In this document: piece after piece, positions 23,266-35,466 of the stretch
How positions within the stretch are numbered: position 1 is the stretch's first letter
How the letters are laid out: every line of letters begins with the position of its first letter
DNA from: Arachis hypogaea
Taxonomy: Eukaryota > Streptophyta > Magnoliopsida > Fabales > Fabaceae
DNA: 64,000 nucleotides
NCBI RefSeq assembly: GCF_003086295.3
Contig: NC_092046.1
Location: 101,287,363-101,351,362, forward strand
Direction: 5' to 3'
The notes under the pieces: model-generated
Databases searched by the model: none
What the model was told of the DNA's origin: nothing
The model's input: the letters and a program-made list of their open reading frames with translations, nothing else
Position numbers and translations under genes: made by a program

Positions 23266-23860
23266 TTACACCCAAGTTGTCATCTCCCATTGATATCCAC
23301 GGTGTATGTAGAATCTCCTGGATAAGGCTTCTATTGTTGCCCCTAGCTTGGTTCTGGCTAATTTGGAAAGGACATCAGCTCGGTCATTTGATTCCCCGGT
23401 TATATGTCGGACCTCTCCTTCTGAGAATTGTGCTAGTTGTTCTCGTGCTTTATCTAAGTATTTCTTCATGTCGAGGTCTTTGGCTTGATATGTGACTGAA
23501 CACTATCAGCCTTTCTGCCCTCACTTCTTTAGCCAGCTTCAAGCCAGCAAGTAAGGCTTCAAACTTTTCTTAGTTATTAGAAGAGGAAAACCCGAACCTT
23601 AATGAGAGTTCTATCCGGATTCCTTGCTCACTTTCTAAGATGATGCTTGCTCCACTGCCGGCTTTATTGGATGACCCGTTTACATATAGGTTCCATGTAG
23701 TTGGGCTTTCCCAACTTTCAGTGTATTCAGCTACAATGTCTGTGAGATATTGGGACTTGATTATTGTCCGAGATTCATAACTTAAGTCGCACTCGGACAA
23801 TTCCATAGCCCATTGCAATATGCGTCTTGCCAGGACCGTGTTTTGTAGGATGTGTTTCAT
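23266..23860 (-). pseudogene. RNase H end and second RNase H domain of element T
   Basis: First comes the C-terminal end of RNase H (RRILQWAMELSECDLSYESR), then WNLYVNGSSNKAGSGASIIL, typical of the additional plant-type RNase H of the Tat lineage (the usual Asp in YVDGSS is Asn here), and then RHITGESNDRADVLSKLA at the end. This second RNase H is what places T in the Tat/Ogre group rather than Athila. Confidence 0.75.
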
Positions 23861-24871
23861 TGGTTGATTAGTGTGGACCTTTATGGTGTGTGCCTAGAAA
23901 TAAGGTCAGAGCCTTCGAGAGGTGAGGATAAGAGCATATGCAAATGTTTCTATCTTTTGATAGTTTAGTTCTGCTCCTTGTAAAGCTTTGCTAACAAAGT
24001 AGACAGGTTGCTATCCATCCTTATCTTCTCTAATCAAGGCTGAAGCTATAGCTCGCTCACCACTGCTAAGTAGAGGACGAGCTCTTTTCCTACTATTGGC
24101 GTGTAAGTATGGGGTGTTGTCCCAGGAATACTTTAAAGTCTTGAAAGGCTTGTTTACATTCTGGGATCCACTCAAACTACGTCCCATTTCGGAGAATTAA
24201 GTACATGGGCCGTGATTTTAGCATTGACCCTGCTAGGAATTTGGATAGAGCTGCCAACCTTCCATTTAGTTGTTGAACTTCTTTGAGACAGGTCGGGATC
24301 TTCATGTCGAGTATAGCTCTACATTTGTCCAGGTTTGCTTCTATACCTCTCTGAGTTAGCATGAAACCTAAGAATTTTCTCGCCTCTTCTGCGAAGGTGT
24401 ATTTTGAGGGGTTTAGCCTCATCTCATCCTTCCTTATGGTAGAAATTACCTCAGAAAGGTCGAAAAAAAGTGCCGAGTCGACCTTCGTTTTAACAAGCGT
24501 GTCGTCCACATATACCTCTATAAGTTTTCCTAAGTGGGAGGAAAACGCCTTATTCATCAGTCGCTGGTATGTGACTCCGACATTCTTTAACCCAAAAGGC
24601 ATTACTATGTAGCAGTAGTTAGCTTTTAGAGTTATGAACGAGGTCTTTTCTCGGTCCGGCTCATGCATCGAGATTTTCTTGTATCCCGAGTAGGCACCCA
24701 TGAAGGACAAGTATCGATAGCCGGAGGCTAAGTCGACCAGGGCATCGATGTTGGGAAGAGGGTATGGATCTTTGGGACAAGCCTTATTGAGGTCGGTGTA
24801 ATCGACACACATCCTTCACTTTTTGTTTTGTTTCTTTACCAAAACTACGTTGTTCAGTGATCGAGGGTTTA
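23861..24871 (-). pseudogene. Reverse transcriptase of element T, truncated by LTR G
   Basis: From 24812 leftwards: CVDYTDLNKACPKDPYPLP, then a block with LSFMGAYSGYKKI where the family normally has Asp in FMDAYSGY, so a catalytic Asp is replaced by Gly. The YVDD motif is intact (VYVDDTLVKTK). Just upstream an in-frame TGA replaces a Trp codon before the RMCVDY motif. N-terminal RT, protease and gag lie beyond the insertion point at 24872 and are outside the window. Confidence 0.85.
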
Positions 24872-25695
24872 TGTCGGTTCAAAATTTCACAAAATAATCT
24901 CGTTGCAAGTATAGTTCCCAACCAACAAACAACCTTCAATCAAAGTTTAATTTTTGTTTGTCACAAGTACAAACCCCAATAAAAACTGAGAGTATTTAAA
25001 CCTCGATTCATCTCACAAGGAATTGCAATGAAGTGCTCAATTATTAACTATGAAGGAACAAGGGTTTTGGTTGAAATAGTCAAGAAATGTAAATTGCAAG
25101 AAATTAAAAAAGCATGAAAGAAATTAAATGAAAAGCAATTAAAGTAACAAAAATAGAAATTAAATGGCAAAAATAACTCTTGGCTAAGGCATAGAAATTG
25201 AGATCACCATCCTTGTCTAACAACCATCTATTGATAATTATGAGGGACCAACCCATCAAGTCTACTTCTATACTTGAAGTATGTTAAATAGGTTTGATCA
25301 ACATCAACCATAAGTTCCAAGCTAGCTATTAATTAGCTTAATAGTAGGTTAGTGTCAATGGACATCAAATTGATCAACAAGGGACCCAAATCACCAATCC
25401 AATTAGACCCAATGACTCAAAGTTACTCAATTCCCTTAGCCTAGGCCAAGCGTATAGAAAACTACTCTATGACTAATGAAAACATTTTATCAAACACCTA
25501 GAGTTCAATAAAAGTAAACATCATAAATTGCAAGAATTAATGAAAACCATAACTAACACAAACAAGAAATCAACAATAGTAACTAAGATGCACATAAAAA
25601 GACATGGAAACATAAAATTGCATTAGAGAAAATAAAAATCCAACAAGGGTTTATGAAAGTAAAAATGGCAACATAGAGAAATTAACAAGAGAAAC
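24872..25695 (-). repeat. LTR G, left part (inserted in T RT)
   Basis: Starts TGTCGGTTCAAAATTTC and carries the CTCGTTGCAAGTATAG sequence found near one end of the other LTRs. It is interrupted at 25695 by LTR F and continues at 60314-60639, where element H breaks it again. Whether G is a solo LTR or a full element cannot be decided in this window. Candidate duplication copy GTTTA at 24867-24871. Confidence 0.7.
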
Positions 25696-27019
25696 TGGTG
25701 CGCAAAACTGGCTCCACAATATTCGCACAGATAGACCGGCAAGTGCACTAGGTTGTCTAAGTAATACCTCAGGTGAGTAAGGGCCGATCCCACAGAGATT
25801 GTTGGTTTGAACAAGCAATGGCTATCTTGTAGATCTTAGTTAGGCGGATAGAAAATATAGTTTGTCACAAAAAACACATAAAAATAGATAAATAAAGAAA
25901 ATGTTACTAGATAGGTATGAAATCAATGGTATGAGAACGGTCGAAACTTCGGAGATTTTTCTTCCTTCTGGATCAACTTTTCCCACCATCTACTCCAAAT
26001 TCTAATTAATTCATTCCATGGTAGGCTGTAAATGATTAACATCGGGTCAACGGTCATTAATCTCCTTTGCTTCAGGTCAAACGCCAGGTTAGCGATCATC
26101 CAATCTGAACGAGGGTGAAGCTCTAGCAGTCCATTTCCTTGGTGATCCTACTCAAAGCGCCACAGACAAGGTCAGATCTTCCAGATCAGAGAACGCTGCT
26201 CCAATTATTCTAGCCTATACCACAAAAGCCCTAATTGCCCCGCACCTCGGTTGAACTGATGTCTCGAGAAGTCCCCAATGAAGCCGTGGATTAGCCGTAT
26301 AAGAGATTTATAATCAAGCTTGTGGTTCAGTACTATCCTGTCAAGGACTCGCACGAACCCATGTAGAACATGGATGACGGTCAAGTTACACTCCCAATTC
26401 ATTAGGATGAAGAATGAAGATACATCTTAGAATGGAATCAAGCATACATTGAAATAGAATAGTGATATTATTAATCCATAAGAATCAACACAGCTCCTAA
26501 CCTTAACCTAGGAGGTTAGTGGCTCATACTGTACAGAAAATAATAGTGAAAGTTTCAAATGGACAAAGATCTCTAACAAGGGTGATCTTTGCTCTATATA
26601 TACTAGTCTAGTAACTAAGAATTACAGAAAATAAGATAAACTAGTCTTGTAGTGCAAAAATCCACTTTCTGGGCCTACTTGGTGAGTGTTTGGGCTAAGC
26701 TTGAGGGAAGCCACGAGCTAATGCTCCCCTTTGGGTGTCCAACGCCAACTTTGGACTCCTGAATGGGTGTTGGACGCCAGCTACCCCCTTTTGGGCGTTG
26801 GACACCAGGACTAGGGGCTGGTGGCTGGCGTTGAACGCCAGTTTTGAGCCTTCATTTTTAAAGCAAAGTATGGATTATTATATATTTCTTGAAATCCCTG
26901 GATGTTATCTTTCCATAGCCGTATAGAGCGTGCCATTTGAACTTCTGTAGCTCCAGAAATGCTCCTTTGAGTACACGGAGGTCAGATCCTGACAGCATCT
27001 GCAGTCCTTTCTCTGTCTC
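25696..27019 (-). repeat. Solo LTR F, left part
   Basis: Starts TGGTGCGCAAAAC and resembles the LTR of E. It is split by E at 27019 and ends ATGCTCATCA at 60313. Combined length is about 1521 bp with no internal region. Flanks GAAAC (left) and AAACC (right) share only AAAC, so the duplication is uncertain. It contains palindromes of the type TGGCGTTGAACGCCA near 26735-26850. Confidence 0.75.
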
Positions 27020-28702
27020 TGGTGCGCAGAAATCGTGACGGTTCCATTCCTTGGTAACGGCGCTGAAAACTTTATACGCACGTTCATAATCTTAATTCTT
27101 TGTCACAACTTCGCACAACTGACCAGCAAGTGCACTGGGTCATCCAAGTAATAAACCTTACGTGAGTAAGGGTCGATCCCACGGAGATTGTCGGCTTGAA
27201 GCAAGCTATGGTCACCTTGTAAATCTTAGTTAGGCGGATTCAAATGGATATAGATTTTTAATAATTAAAAGATAAATAAAACATAGATTAGGATAGAGAT
27301 ACTTATGTAATTCATTGGTGAGAATTTCAGATAAGCGTATAGAGATGCTTTCGTTCCTCTGAACCTCTGCTTTCCTGCTGTCTTCATCCAACCATTCCTA
27401 CTCCTTTCCATGGCAAGCTTTATGTAGGGCATCACCGTTGTCAATGGCTACATCCCATCCTCTCTGTGAAAATGGTCCAATCTGCTGTCACTGCATGGCT
27501 AATCATCTGTCGGTTCTCGATCATACTGGAATAGGATTTATTATCCTTTTACGTCTGTCACTACGCCCAGCACTCGCGAGTTTGAAGCTCGTCACAGCCA
27601 TCCCTTCCCAGATCCTACTCGGACTACCACAGACAAGGTTTAGACTTTCTGGATCTCAAGAACGGCCATCCATGGGTTCTAACTTATACCACGAAGATTC
27701 TAATATCTCGGACTCGGTCCTCTGTATTAGATATCTAAGAGATACTCATTCTAGCTTGTTTGCATGTAGAACGGAAGTGTTTGTCAGGCACGCATTCATA
27801 AGTGAGAATGATAATGAGTGTCACATAATCATCACATTCATCATGTTCTTAGGTGCGAATAGATATCTTAGAATAGGAATAAGCTTGAATTGAATAGAAA
27901 AATAGTAGTACTTTGTATTAATTCATGAGGAACAGTAGAGCTCCACACCTTAATCTATGGTGTGTAGAAACTCTATCGTTTGAAAATACATAAGTGATAA
28001 TGGTCCAGACATGGCCGAATGGCCAGCCCCTATGAAAGTCTAAGATAGCATAAAAACTAATCAAAGATCCCCTACAAAGATAGTAAAAAGTCCTATTTAT
28101 ACTAAACTAGTTACTAGGGTTTACATAAATGAGTAAATGATGCAGAAATCCAATTCCGGGGCCCACTTGGTGTGTGCTTGGGCTGAGCATTGAGCTTTAC
28201 ACGTGTAGAGGTCTTTCTTGGAGTTGAACGCCAGTTTGTAACCTGTTTCTGGCATTTAACTCCACTTTGCAACCTGTTTCTGGCGTTTGACTCCAGAATG
28301 CAGCATGGAACTGGCGTTCAACGCCAATTTACATCGTCTATCCTTAATCAAAGTATGGACTATTATATATTTCTGGAAAGCCCTGGATGTCTACTTTCCA
28401 AGGCAATTAAGAGCGCGCCATTTGGAGTTCTGTAGCTCCAGAAAATCCACTTTGAGTGCAGGGAGGTCAGAATCCAACAGCATCTGCAGTCCTTCTTCAA
28501 CCTCTGAATCTGATTTTTGCTCAAGTCCCTCAATTTCAGCCAGAAATTACCTGAAATCACAGAAAAACACACAAACTCATAGTAAAGTTCAGAAATGTGA
28601 TTTTTATTTAAAAACTAATAAAAATATACTAAAAACTAACTAAATCATACTGAAAACTATGTAAAAACAATGCCAAAAAGCGTATATATTATCCGCTCAT
28701 CA
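27020..28702 (-). repeat. 3' LTR of element E
   Basis: Begins TGGTGCGCAG, ends CCGCTCATCA. On the minus strand a TATAAATAG box lies at 28101-28093. Palindromes of the TGGCGTTNAACGCCA type at about 28205-28330. A 150-codon open frame on the plus strand is shared by both LTRs but has no family match I recognise. Confidence 0.95.
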
Positions 28703-28740
28703 CAACACCAAACTTAAATTGTTGCTTGTCCCCAAGCAAC
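28703..28740 (-). promoter_or_regulatory. Terminal hairpin plus PPT-like tract of E
   Basis: On the minus strand GTTGCTTG, loop GGGA, CAAGCAAC (28740-28721), then ATTTAAGTTTGGTGTTG abutting the LTR. Same layout as C, with the terminal base pair changed from C-G to G-C. Confidence 0.75.
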
Positions 28741-29750
28741 TAAAAATCAAATAGGATAAAAAAAAGAGAATATACTATAAATTCCAAAATATCAATGAAA
28801 CTTAGCTCCAATCAGATGAGCTGGACTTGTAGCTTTTTGCCTCTTGAATAGTTTTGGCATCTTACTTTATCCATTGAGGTTCAGAATGATTGGCATCTAT
28901 AGGAACTTAGAATTCAGATAGTGTTATTGATTCTCCTAGTTCAGTATGTTGATTCTTGAATACAGCTACTTTATTAGTCTTGGCCATGGCCCTAAGCACT
29001 TTGTTTTCCAGTATTACCACCGGATACATAAATGCCACAGACACATAACTGGGTGAACCTTTTCAGATTGTGACTCAGCTTTGCTAAAGTCCTAAATTAG
29101 AGGTGTCCAGGGTTCTTAAGTACACTCTTCTTTTTACTTTGGACCTTGACTTTAACCGCTTAGTCTCAAGTTTTCACTTGACACCTTCACGCCACAAGCA
29201 CATGGTTAGGGACAGCTTGGTTTAGCCGCTTAGGCCAGGATTTTATTCCTTTAGGCCCTCCTATCCACTGATGCTCAAAGCCTTGGATCCTTTTTTATTA
29301 CCCTTGCCTTTTGGTTTTAAGGGCTATTGGTATTTTGCTCTTGCCTTTTGGTTTAAAGAGCTTTTGGCTTTTTCTGCTTGGTTTTTCTTTTTCTTTCTCT
29401 TTTTTCGCCATTTTTTTTATTATTTTTTTCGCAAGCTTTTGTATTCACTGCTTTTTCTTGCTTCAAGAATCATTTTTATGATTTTTCAGATTATCAAATA
29501 ACATTTCTCCTTTTCATCATTCTTTCAAGAGCCAACATATTTAACATTCATAAACAACAACTTCAAAAGACATATGCACTGTTCAAGCATACATTCAGAA
29601 AACAAAAAGTATTACCACCACATCAAAATAATTAACTAGTTTCAAGGATGAATTCGAAACCATGTACTTCTTGTTCTTTTGTAATTAAAATAGTTTTCAT
29701 TTAAGAGAGGTGATGGATTCATATTCATAACTTTAAGGCATAGACACTTA
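28741..29750 (-). other. 3' non-coding region of E
   Basis: AT-rich with a T-rich run near 29380-29440. Short Phe-rich ORFs are composition artefacts. No gene seen. Confidence 0.6.
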
Positions 29751-29754
29751 GACA

Positions 29755-30228
29755 CTAGTGATCATATAGTAAAGACACAAACATAAATAAAACATAAAGC
29801 TCAAAAATCGAAAAACAGTAAAATAAATAGACAAGGAGATTAAGGAATGAGTCCACCTTAGTGAGGATGGCGTCTTCCTCTTCTTGAAGAACCAATGGTG
29901 CTTTTGGCTCCTCTATGTCTCTTCCTTGCCTTTGTTGTTCCTCCCTCATAGCTCTTTGATCTTCTCTAATCTCATGGAGGATGATGGAGTGCTCTTAGTG
30001 TTCCACCCTTAGTTGTCCCATGTTGGAACTTAATTCTCCTAGGGAAGTGTTGATTTGCTCCCAATAGTTTTGTGGAGGAAAGTGCATCCCCTGAGGCATC
30101 TCAGGGATTTCATGGTGAGGAATTTCCTCATGCTCTTGCCGAGGTCCATGATCTCTTGTTTGCTCCATCCTTTTCTTAGTGATGGGCTTGTCCTCTTCAA
30201 TGAGGGTGTCTCTGGCCTTAGGTGCCAT
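29755..30228 (-). pseudogene. Truncated third ORF of E
   Basis: ATG at 30228 (MAPKARDTLIEEDKPITKKR) starts a basic segment followed by NYWEQINTSLGELSSNMGQL, a likely coiled coil, then an in-frame TAA at 29995-29997. The same frame continues with REEQQRQGRDIEEPKAPL. It looks like the head and tail of an env-like third ORF with the large central domain deleted. Assignment rests on position and the basic/coiled-coil style, not on strong similarity. Confidence 0.45.
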
Positions 30229-30266
30229 AAATGGTTATGGAAAAACAAAAAGCAATGCTTTTACCA

Positions 30267-30302
30267 TACCAAACTTAGAAGGTTTGCTCGTCCTCGAGCA
30301 AA
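30267..30302 (-). promoter_or_regulatory. Internal hairpin plus PPT-like tract of E
   Basis: On the minus strand TTTGCTCG, loop AGGA, CGAGCAAA (30302-30283), then CTAAGTTTGGTATGG. An internal counterpart of the module at 28703-28740, here upstream rather than downstream of the short third ORF. Confidence 0.65.
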
Positions 30303-30590
30303 AGAAGAAAGAAGTGAGTAGAAAAAGAAGAAAATGGAGGAGATGGGGGTGTGTGAATGGTTCGGTCAAGGGGGTTTTAGGTGGGTATGATGTGTGAAAA
30401 GGAAGGAGTGATGGTTTGAATTTGAGTGGGTAGGTGTAGGTGGGTTGTATGATGGTTTTAGAGGAGTAATGGAGGTGAATGGTGGAGGTTAATTGAGGAA
30501 GAATGTTATAAAAAGGTGTGAAGAGGAGAGAAGAAGTGGTGGGGATCCTGTGGGGTCCACAGATCCAGTGGGGCCAAGGACTTAACATCC
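30303..30590. repeat. Purine-rich tract (pyrimidine-rich in the sense of E)
   Basis: GAAGAAAG, GGAGGAGATGGGGG and similar runs on the plus strand. Counterpart of 12931-13385 in B and about 37300-37440 in D. Confidence 0.55.
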
Positions 30591-30599
30591 CTGCTCCAA

Positions 30600-30775
30600 T
30601 TAGGCGTGTAAAACGCCCTTGCTGTGCAATCTTGGTGTTTAACGCCAGACTGCTGCTTGTTTATGGCGTTAAACGCCCAAATGTAGCCTGTTTCTGGCGT
30701 TTAACGCCAGGCAGATGCTTGCTTCTAGCGTTAAACGCCAAACAGATGCTTGTTTCTGGCGTTTAACACCAGACT
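30600..30775. repeat. Palindrome array of TGGCGTTTAACGCCA type (element E, internal)
   Basis: At least five copies of GGCGTTTAACGCCA or its variants at spacings of roughly 30-40 bp, alternating with AGATGCTTG(C/T)TTCT. The same palindrome family is in the E and F LTRs. Confidence 0.8.
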
Positions 30776-30919
30776 GCTCTTCCTCCAGGGTGTGCTATTT
30801 TTCATTCTATTTTTCATTCTATTTTTGATTTTTCAGTAGTTTTTGTGACTTCACATGATCATCAACCTAAAGAAAACATAAAATAATAATAGAAAATAAA
30901 TAAATATAATTAGATAACA

Positions 30920-30946
30920 TTGGGTTGCCTCCCAACAAGCGCTTCT
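30920..30946 (-). promoter_or_regulatory. Post-ORF hairpin of E
   Basis: On the minus strand GCGCTTG, then TTGGG, loop AGGCAA, CCCAA, about 40 nt after the protease stop codon. Confidence 0.6.
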
Positions 30947-30984
30947 TTAATGTCAATAGCTTGACAATGAGCTCTCATGGAGCC

Positions 30985-31555
30985 TCACAGATGTTCAGAG
31001 CATTGTTGGAACCTCCCAACACCAAACTTAGAGTTTGACTGTGGGGGCCTGGGTTGAATCTGCACTGAGAGAAGCTTTTCATGCTTCCTCTCCATGGTTA
31101 CAGAAGGAGATCCTTGAGTTTGAAATACAAGGTTGTCCTCATTCAGTTGAAGAACTAACTCTCCTCTGTCCACATCAATCACAGCCCTTGCTGTGGCTAG
31201 GAAAGGTCTTCCAAGGATGATGGATTCATCCTCATCCTTCCCAGTATCCAGGATTATGAAATCAGCAGGGATGTAAAGGCCTTCAAGCTTTACTAGCACG
31301 TCCTCTACTTGTCCATAAGCCTGTTTTCTGGAGTTGTCTGCCATCTCTAATGAGATTCTGGCAGCTTGCACCTCAAAGATTTCCAGTTTCTCCATTTCAG
31401 AGAGTGGCATGAGGTTTATCCCTGATCCAAGGTCACATAGAGCCTTCTCAAAGGTCATGGTGCCTATGGTACAAGGTATTAAGAACTTTCCAAGATCCTG
31501 TTTCTTCTGAGGCAATCTCAGTTGATCCAGATCACTTAGTTCATTGATGAACAAG
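30985..31555 (-). pseudogene. Aspartic protease domain of E, terminal pol remnant
   Basis: Open frame on the minus strand from about 31555 to 30985. PCTIGTMTFEKALCDLGSGI carries the Athila-type DLG protease motif, and [20 protein letters not shown] is the second conserved block. It is fused downstream to a short unrelated tail (RPPQSNSKFGVG) where RT should begin. Upstream, the gag frame overlaps with a one-base shift at a run of five C near 31557. Nothing of RT, RNase H or integrase follows. Confidence 0.8.
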
Positions 31556-32528
31556 GGGGTTCATCTTCCCAAGTCTCATTACCAAATAATTTGGCATTCA
31601 GCTTCATGATTGCACCAAGGTACTTGGCAACTTGCTCTTCAGTAACATCTTCATTCTCTTCAGAAGAAGAATACTCATCAGAGCTCATGAATGGCATAAG
31701 GAGGTTCAACAGAATCTCTATGGTCTCTAGATGGGTCTCAGATTCCTTTGGTTCCTCAGAGGGAAACTCCTTGTTGATCACTGGACGTCCCAGGAGGTCT
31801 TCCTCACTGGGATTCACGTCCTCTCCCTCCCTTGTAGGTTTGGCCATGATGGTTAAATCAATGGCCTTGCACTCTCTTTTTGGATTCTCTTTTGTATTGC
31901 TTAGGAGAGTACTAGGAGGAGTTTCAGTGACTCTTTTACTTAGCTGGCCCACTTGTGCCTCCAAATTTCTGATGGATGACCTTGTTTCATTCATGAAACT
32001 TAAAGTGGCCTTAGATAGATCAGAGACTATATTTGCTAAGCTAGATGGATTCTGCTCAGAATTCTCTGTTTGTTGCTGAGTGGATGATGGAAAAGGCTTG
32101 CTATTGCTAAACCTGTTTCTTCCACCATTATTAAAGCCTTATTGAGGCTTTTGTTGATCCTTCCATGAGAAATTTAGATGATTCCTCCATGAGGGATTAT
32201 AGGTGTTTCCATAGGATTTACCCATGTAATTCACCTCTGCTATTGCAGGGTTCTCAGGATCATAAGCTTCTTCTTCAGAAGATGCCTCTTTAGTACTGTT
32301 GGATGATTCCTTCAATCCATTCAGACTCTGAGAGATCATATTGACTTGCTGAGTCAATATTTTATTCTGAGCCAATATGGCATTCAGAGTATCAATTTCA
32401 AGAACTCCCTTCCTCATAGGCATCCCATTATTCACAGGATTCCTTTCAGAAGTGTACATGAACTGGTTATTTGCAACCATGTCAATGAGTTCTTGAGCTT
32501 CTGCAGGCATTTTCTTTAGGTGAATGGA
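31536..32528 (-). pseudogene. C-terminal half of E gag (left of D)
   Basis: Starts at the D insertion point with IHLKKMPAEAQELIDMVANN and includes YGNTYNPSWRNH, the element a CCHC knuckle would occupy in other gags, an in-frame TAA at 32139-32141, then SIRNLEAQVGQLSKRV and ECKAIDL. No zinc knuckle. The N-terminal half lies at 56186-56768, and the two halves meet in frame at the duplicated ATGGA. Confidence 0.85.
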
Positions 32529-33984
32529 TGATGGTTAGCAGAAGCTGGTGAATTAAAAATTTATTAAAATGGTTACGTTGCAAGTATAGTTCTTAACTCA
32601 CCAAAAATCTGCCTATCAATTTAGAAATATGTCACAGAGAGTTTAAATTAAAATTACTGGGAGTTTTAAGTCCCAGGTCGTCTCCCAACGAGTTGCAGAA
32701 AAGTGTGCTGTTTTATTAATCAGATGTTCCAAGAAGTTGAGCTAAGTAAATTGGAATTTAAATTGAGGGATTTTAAATAATATAAATAAAAGCCTTGACT
32801 GGGAGTTGATTGGTTGGAATTTCTACTATTGATGGTGCGATTGTAAGATTAATTTATAATTAATGGTTATTCTGTTTGGTTATCCTTTACTAGGTAAGGG
32901 AAAGTCAAACAAGTTGGAATGCCAGATCTGTTCACAAGTTGCAACCCACTTAGTTCAAAGGGATTGGCGTCGGTGACAGGATAGCAATCCAATATTCAAC
33001 CCAATTACAAATTTTCTTTCAATCCTTCCAACTCAAGAGTTCCTTTTAATCAACTCCCCATCAAGTAAGGAAACTACTCACGCATTGTAAATAAAGAATC
33101 CATAACACATGAAAGGGAATTAAAAGAAGACATGATTATTGGAATTGAAATTGAATTAAAAAGAAATAATCCTTGCATTAAATAATCATAAAAGTATCTG
33201 AATGACAAAATTGAACATAACAAAGAACATGGAAGAATAAAACTAAGTTAAGAGAACAAACTAGAATGATGAAGTCTTGATGAGGAAATAACTCTTCTCA
33301 ATGTTCCAATGCCAAGATCAATTCAAAATTAGAATCCTAAAAACTTGGAGAGAAAAACCTAAGAGAGTAAAACTAGATCTAAAAACTACTGAATGAATGT
33401 GTGTGTTGTTTCTGCATATTCTCTGACTCTAGTCTGCTGTTTCGGGCCAAAAACTGGGCCAAAATAAGGTTCAAAATTGCCCCCAGCGAATTCTGCAGAT
33501 TATGCAGATCGCACATGTCATGCGATCGCGTCGCTTGTGCTTTTTCCTCTCCACGCGTTCGCGTCGTCCATGCTACCGCGTCGCTTGCGCTTTCCACTCC
33601 ACGTGGCTGCGCAAGCCATGCGGCCGCGTCACTGCGATTTGCGCTCCTTCGCGCGGTCGCGTGAGCCATGCAACTGCGTCACTTCTCGCTGGTTATCTCC
33701 TCAAATTCTTGTGTTCCTTCCATTTTTTTGCTAGCTTCCTCTCCAATCTCCATCTCCTTCATGCCCTATAAAGCCTGAAACACTTGACACACAGATCACG
33801 GCATCGAATGGAATAAAGGAGAATTAAAATTAAATAATTAAAGTCTCTAGGAAGCAATTTTCAAACATGTACTGAATTTAGGAAGGAAATCTAAATGCAT
33901 GCTAAATTGATGAATAAGTGGGTAAGGATCATGACAAAACCACACAATTAAACACAATATAAACTATAAAATAGTGGTTTATCA
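32529..33984 (-). repeat. 3' LTR of element D
   Basis: Pairs with 54709-56180. CG-rich palindrome cluster at about 33510-33690. The 5' terminal hairpin (sense) is bulged: ATAAA and CTAT pair with ATAG and TTTAT. Confidence 0.95.
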
Positions 33985-34021
33985 ACCTCCCCACACTTAA
34001 ACATTAGCATGTCCTCATGCT
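33985..34021 (-). promoter_or_regulatory. Terminal hairpin plus PPT of D
   Basis: On the minus strand AGCATG, loop AGGA, CATGCT (34021-34006), then TTTAAGTGTGGGGAGGT abutting the LTR. Confidence 0.8.
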
Positions 34022-35427
34022 AAATTGAAGGAGACAAGGAAATAAGTATGAACATGTAGAAACTCATGAAATGCAATGCAATCCAACATATATAAATAAA
34101 TGCAACTATATGATTATTTTCCACTTGATCAAAAGTAAATAAGCCCTTCAAAACAATTACAAATCAAATTCCACTAATTCTATCATTATACAATAAAACC
34201 GATAAAAGTGCAAGAAGATAGCTTATGAAAGCAGGAAACATGAAAATTCAAGCATTGAACCCTCACTGGTAATGTATGTACGCTCTAATCTCTAGTGTAT
34301 AGGGTAATCACTCTATTCTTCTCTAGTCATGTTTTCTAACTTTTGTTTTTCTCCTAACCAATCAACAACAGTTAATATACCAATGCAAACATCATGAGGT
34401 CTTTTCAGGGTTGTAATGGGGCAAGGTGCAGGTAAGGGTGTACATATGGCTAAGTGAGCTTTATAAATTGAATCTTTAATTAACCTAAGCTCTCACCTAA
34501 TATACATATATTCTATATACTTTTAAATTCATGCTTAGCTACCTATAATTCCCTTTTTCAACCCATACTCATGTTTCAACTTTGTATTTTAATTCTATCA
34601 TATGTGCATTGATCTTTGAATTCTGAATTTAACATTGGGGTAATTTTGTCCCCTTATTTATTTGTTTATCATCTTTTTTTTTGAATTGAAATAAATAAAG
34701 CTTATCAATGCACATAGATTTTTGATTCTTATAGTTTCACATGAATAGGTATCCAAATTCCCTTTAAATTTTCATGACACATCCCCTTAACAACTTTTGT
34801 TCCCACAATTTCCCATAATTAACTAGCACACACAATTCTATCTTAAGCTAACCAAAGATTCAATTTGGGATATGCAATTGTTTTTCAGCTTAAGGTTAGT
34901 AATGTGGTAAAATATAGAACAAATGGGGTTTTAAATGCTCAAAGTGGTTAACAAAGGTAATTGAAAAGGGTAGGCTTGATTTGGATAAGTGAGTTTAACA
35001 AATAATGGCCTCAATCATGTGCAAGCATGTAAATATAATAAATATTGGACATATAAGATAAAACAAAATATAGATTACAATCATAGAGAAGTAAACACAC
35101 AAGAATAAAATAATTATGGTTAAATAATGTAACCATACATAAAGGCTCAAATCTTTCACAGGTTGTGTGTTCTTTAGCTTAAACATCATGTTCCAAATAC
35201 AACTCAAGCAGATTTATCATAAAAATTTTGAAAAATTAGTGAAATTTTATTCCAAAGATAGATTTTTAAAAGAAACTTATTATGTTTTCAATCAAGTAGA
35301 ACATTCATGCAACTATTCTAACCTATGAAATTTATTCTATTTTATAAAGGAAAGAAAATCTAACTAAAATATCCTAATTATTGGTGTACAGAGAAGAGAA
35401 ATTACCTCCGGAAGTCAGGTACTGACC
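34022..35427 (-). other. 3' non-coding region of D
   Basis: AT-rich, homologous to the corresponding zones of A, B and H. No gene seen. Confidence 0.7.
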
Positions 35428-35466
35428 GACCTCCCTACACTTAAGGCTTTGCACCGTTCTCGGTGC
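35428..35466 (-). promoter_or_regulatory. Internal hairpin plus PPT-like tract of D
   Basis: On the minus strand GCACCG, loop AGAA, CGGTGC (35466-35451), then CCTTAAGTGTAGGGAGGTC. The hairpin is inside the last codons of the env-like ORF and the TAA stop overlaps the start of the tract. Confidence 0.7.

Noticed and set aside
25691..25695. Perfect target duplication for LTR F
   Set aside because: The flanks GAAAC and AAACC share only four bases in an A-rich context, so I do not claim a duplication.
27438..27893. 151-codon plus-strand ORF in E LTR, repeated at 58847-59302
   Set aside because: It lies inside both LTRs on the strand opposite to the element, starts at a non-ATG codon, and has no recognisable domain. 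It is preserved because the LTRs are copies.
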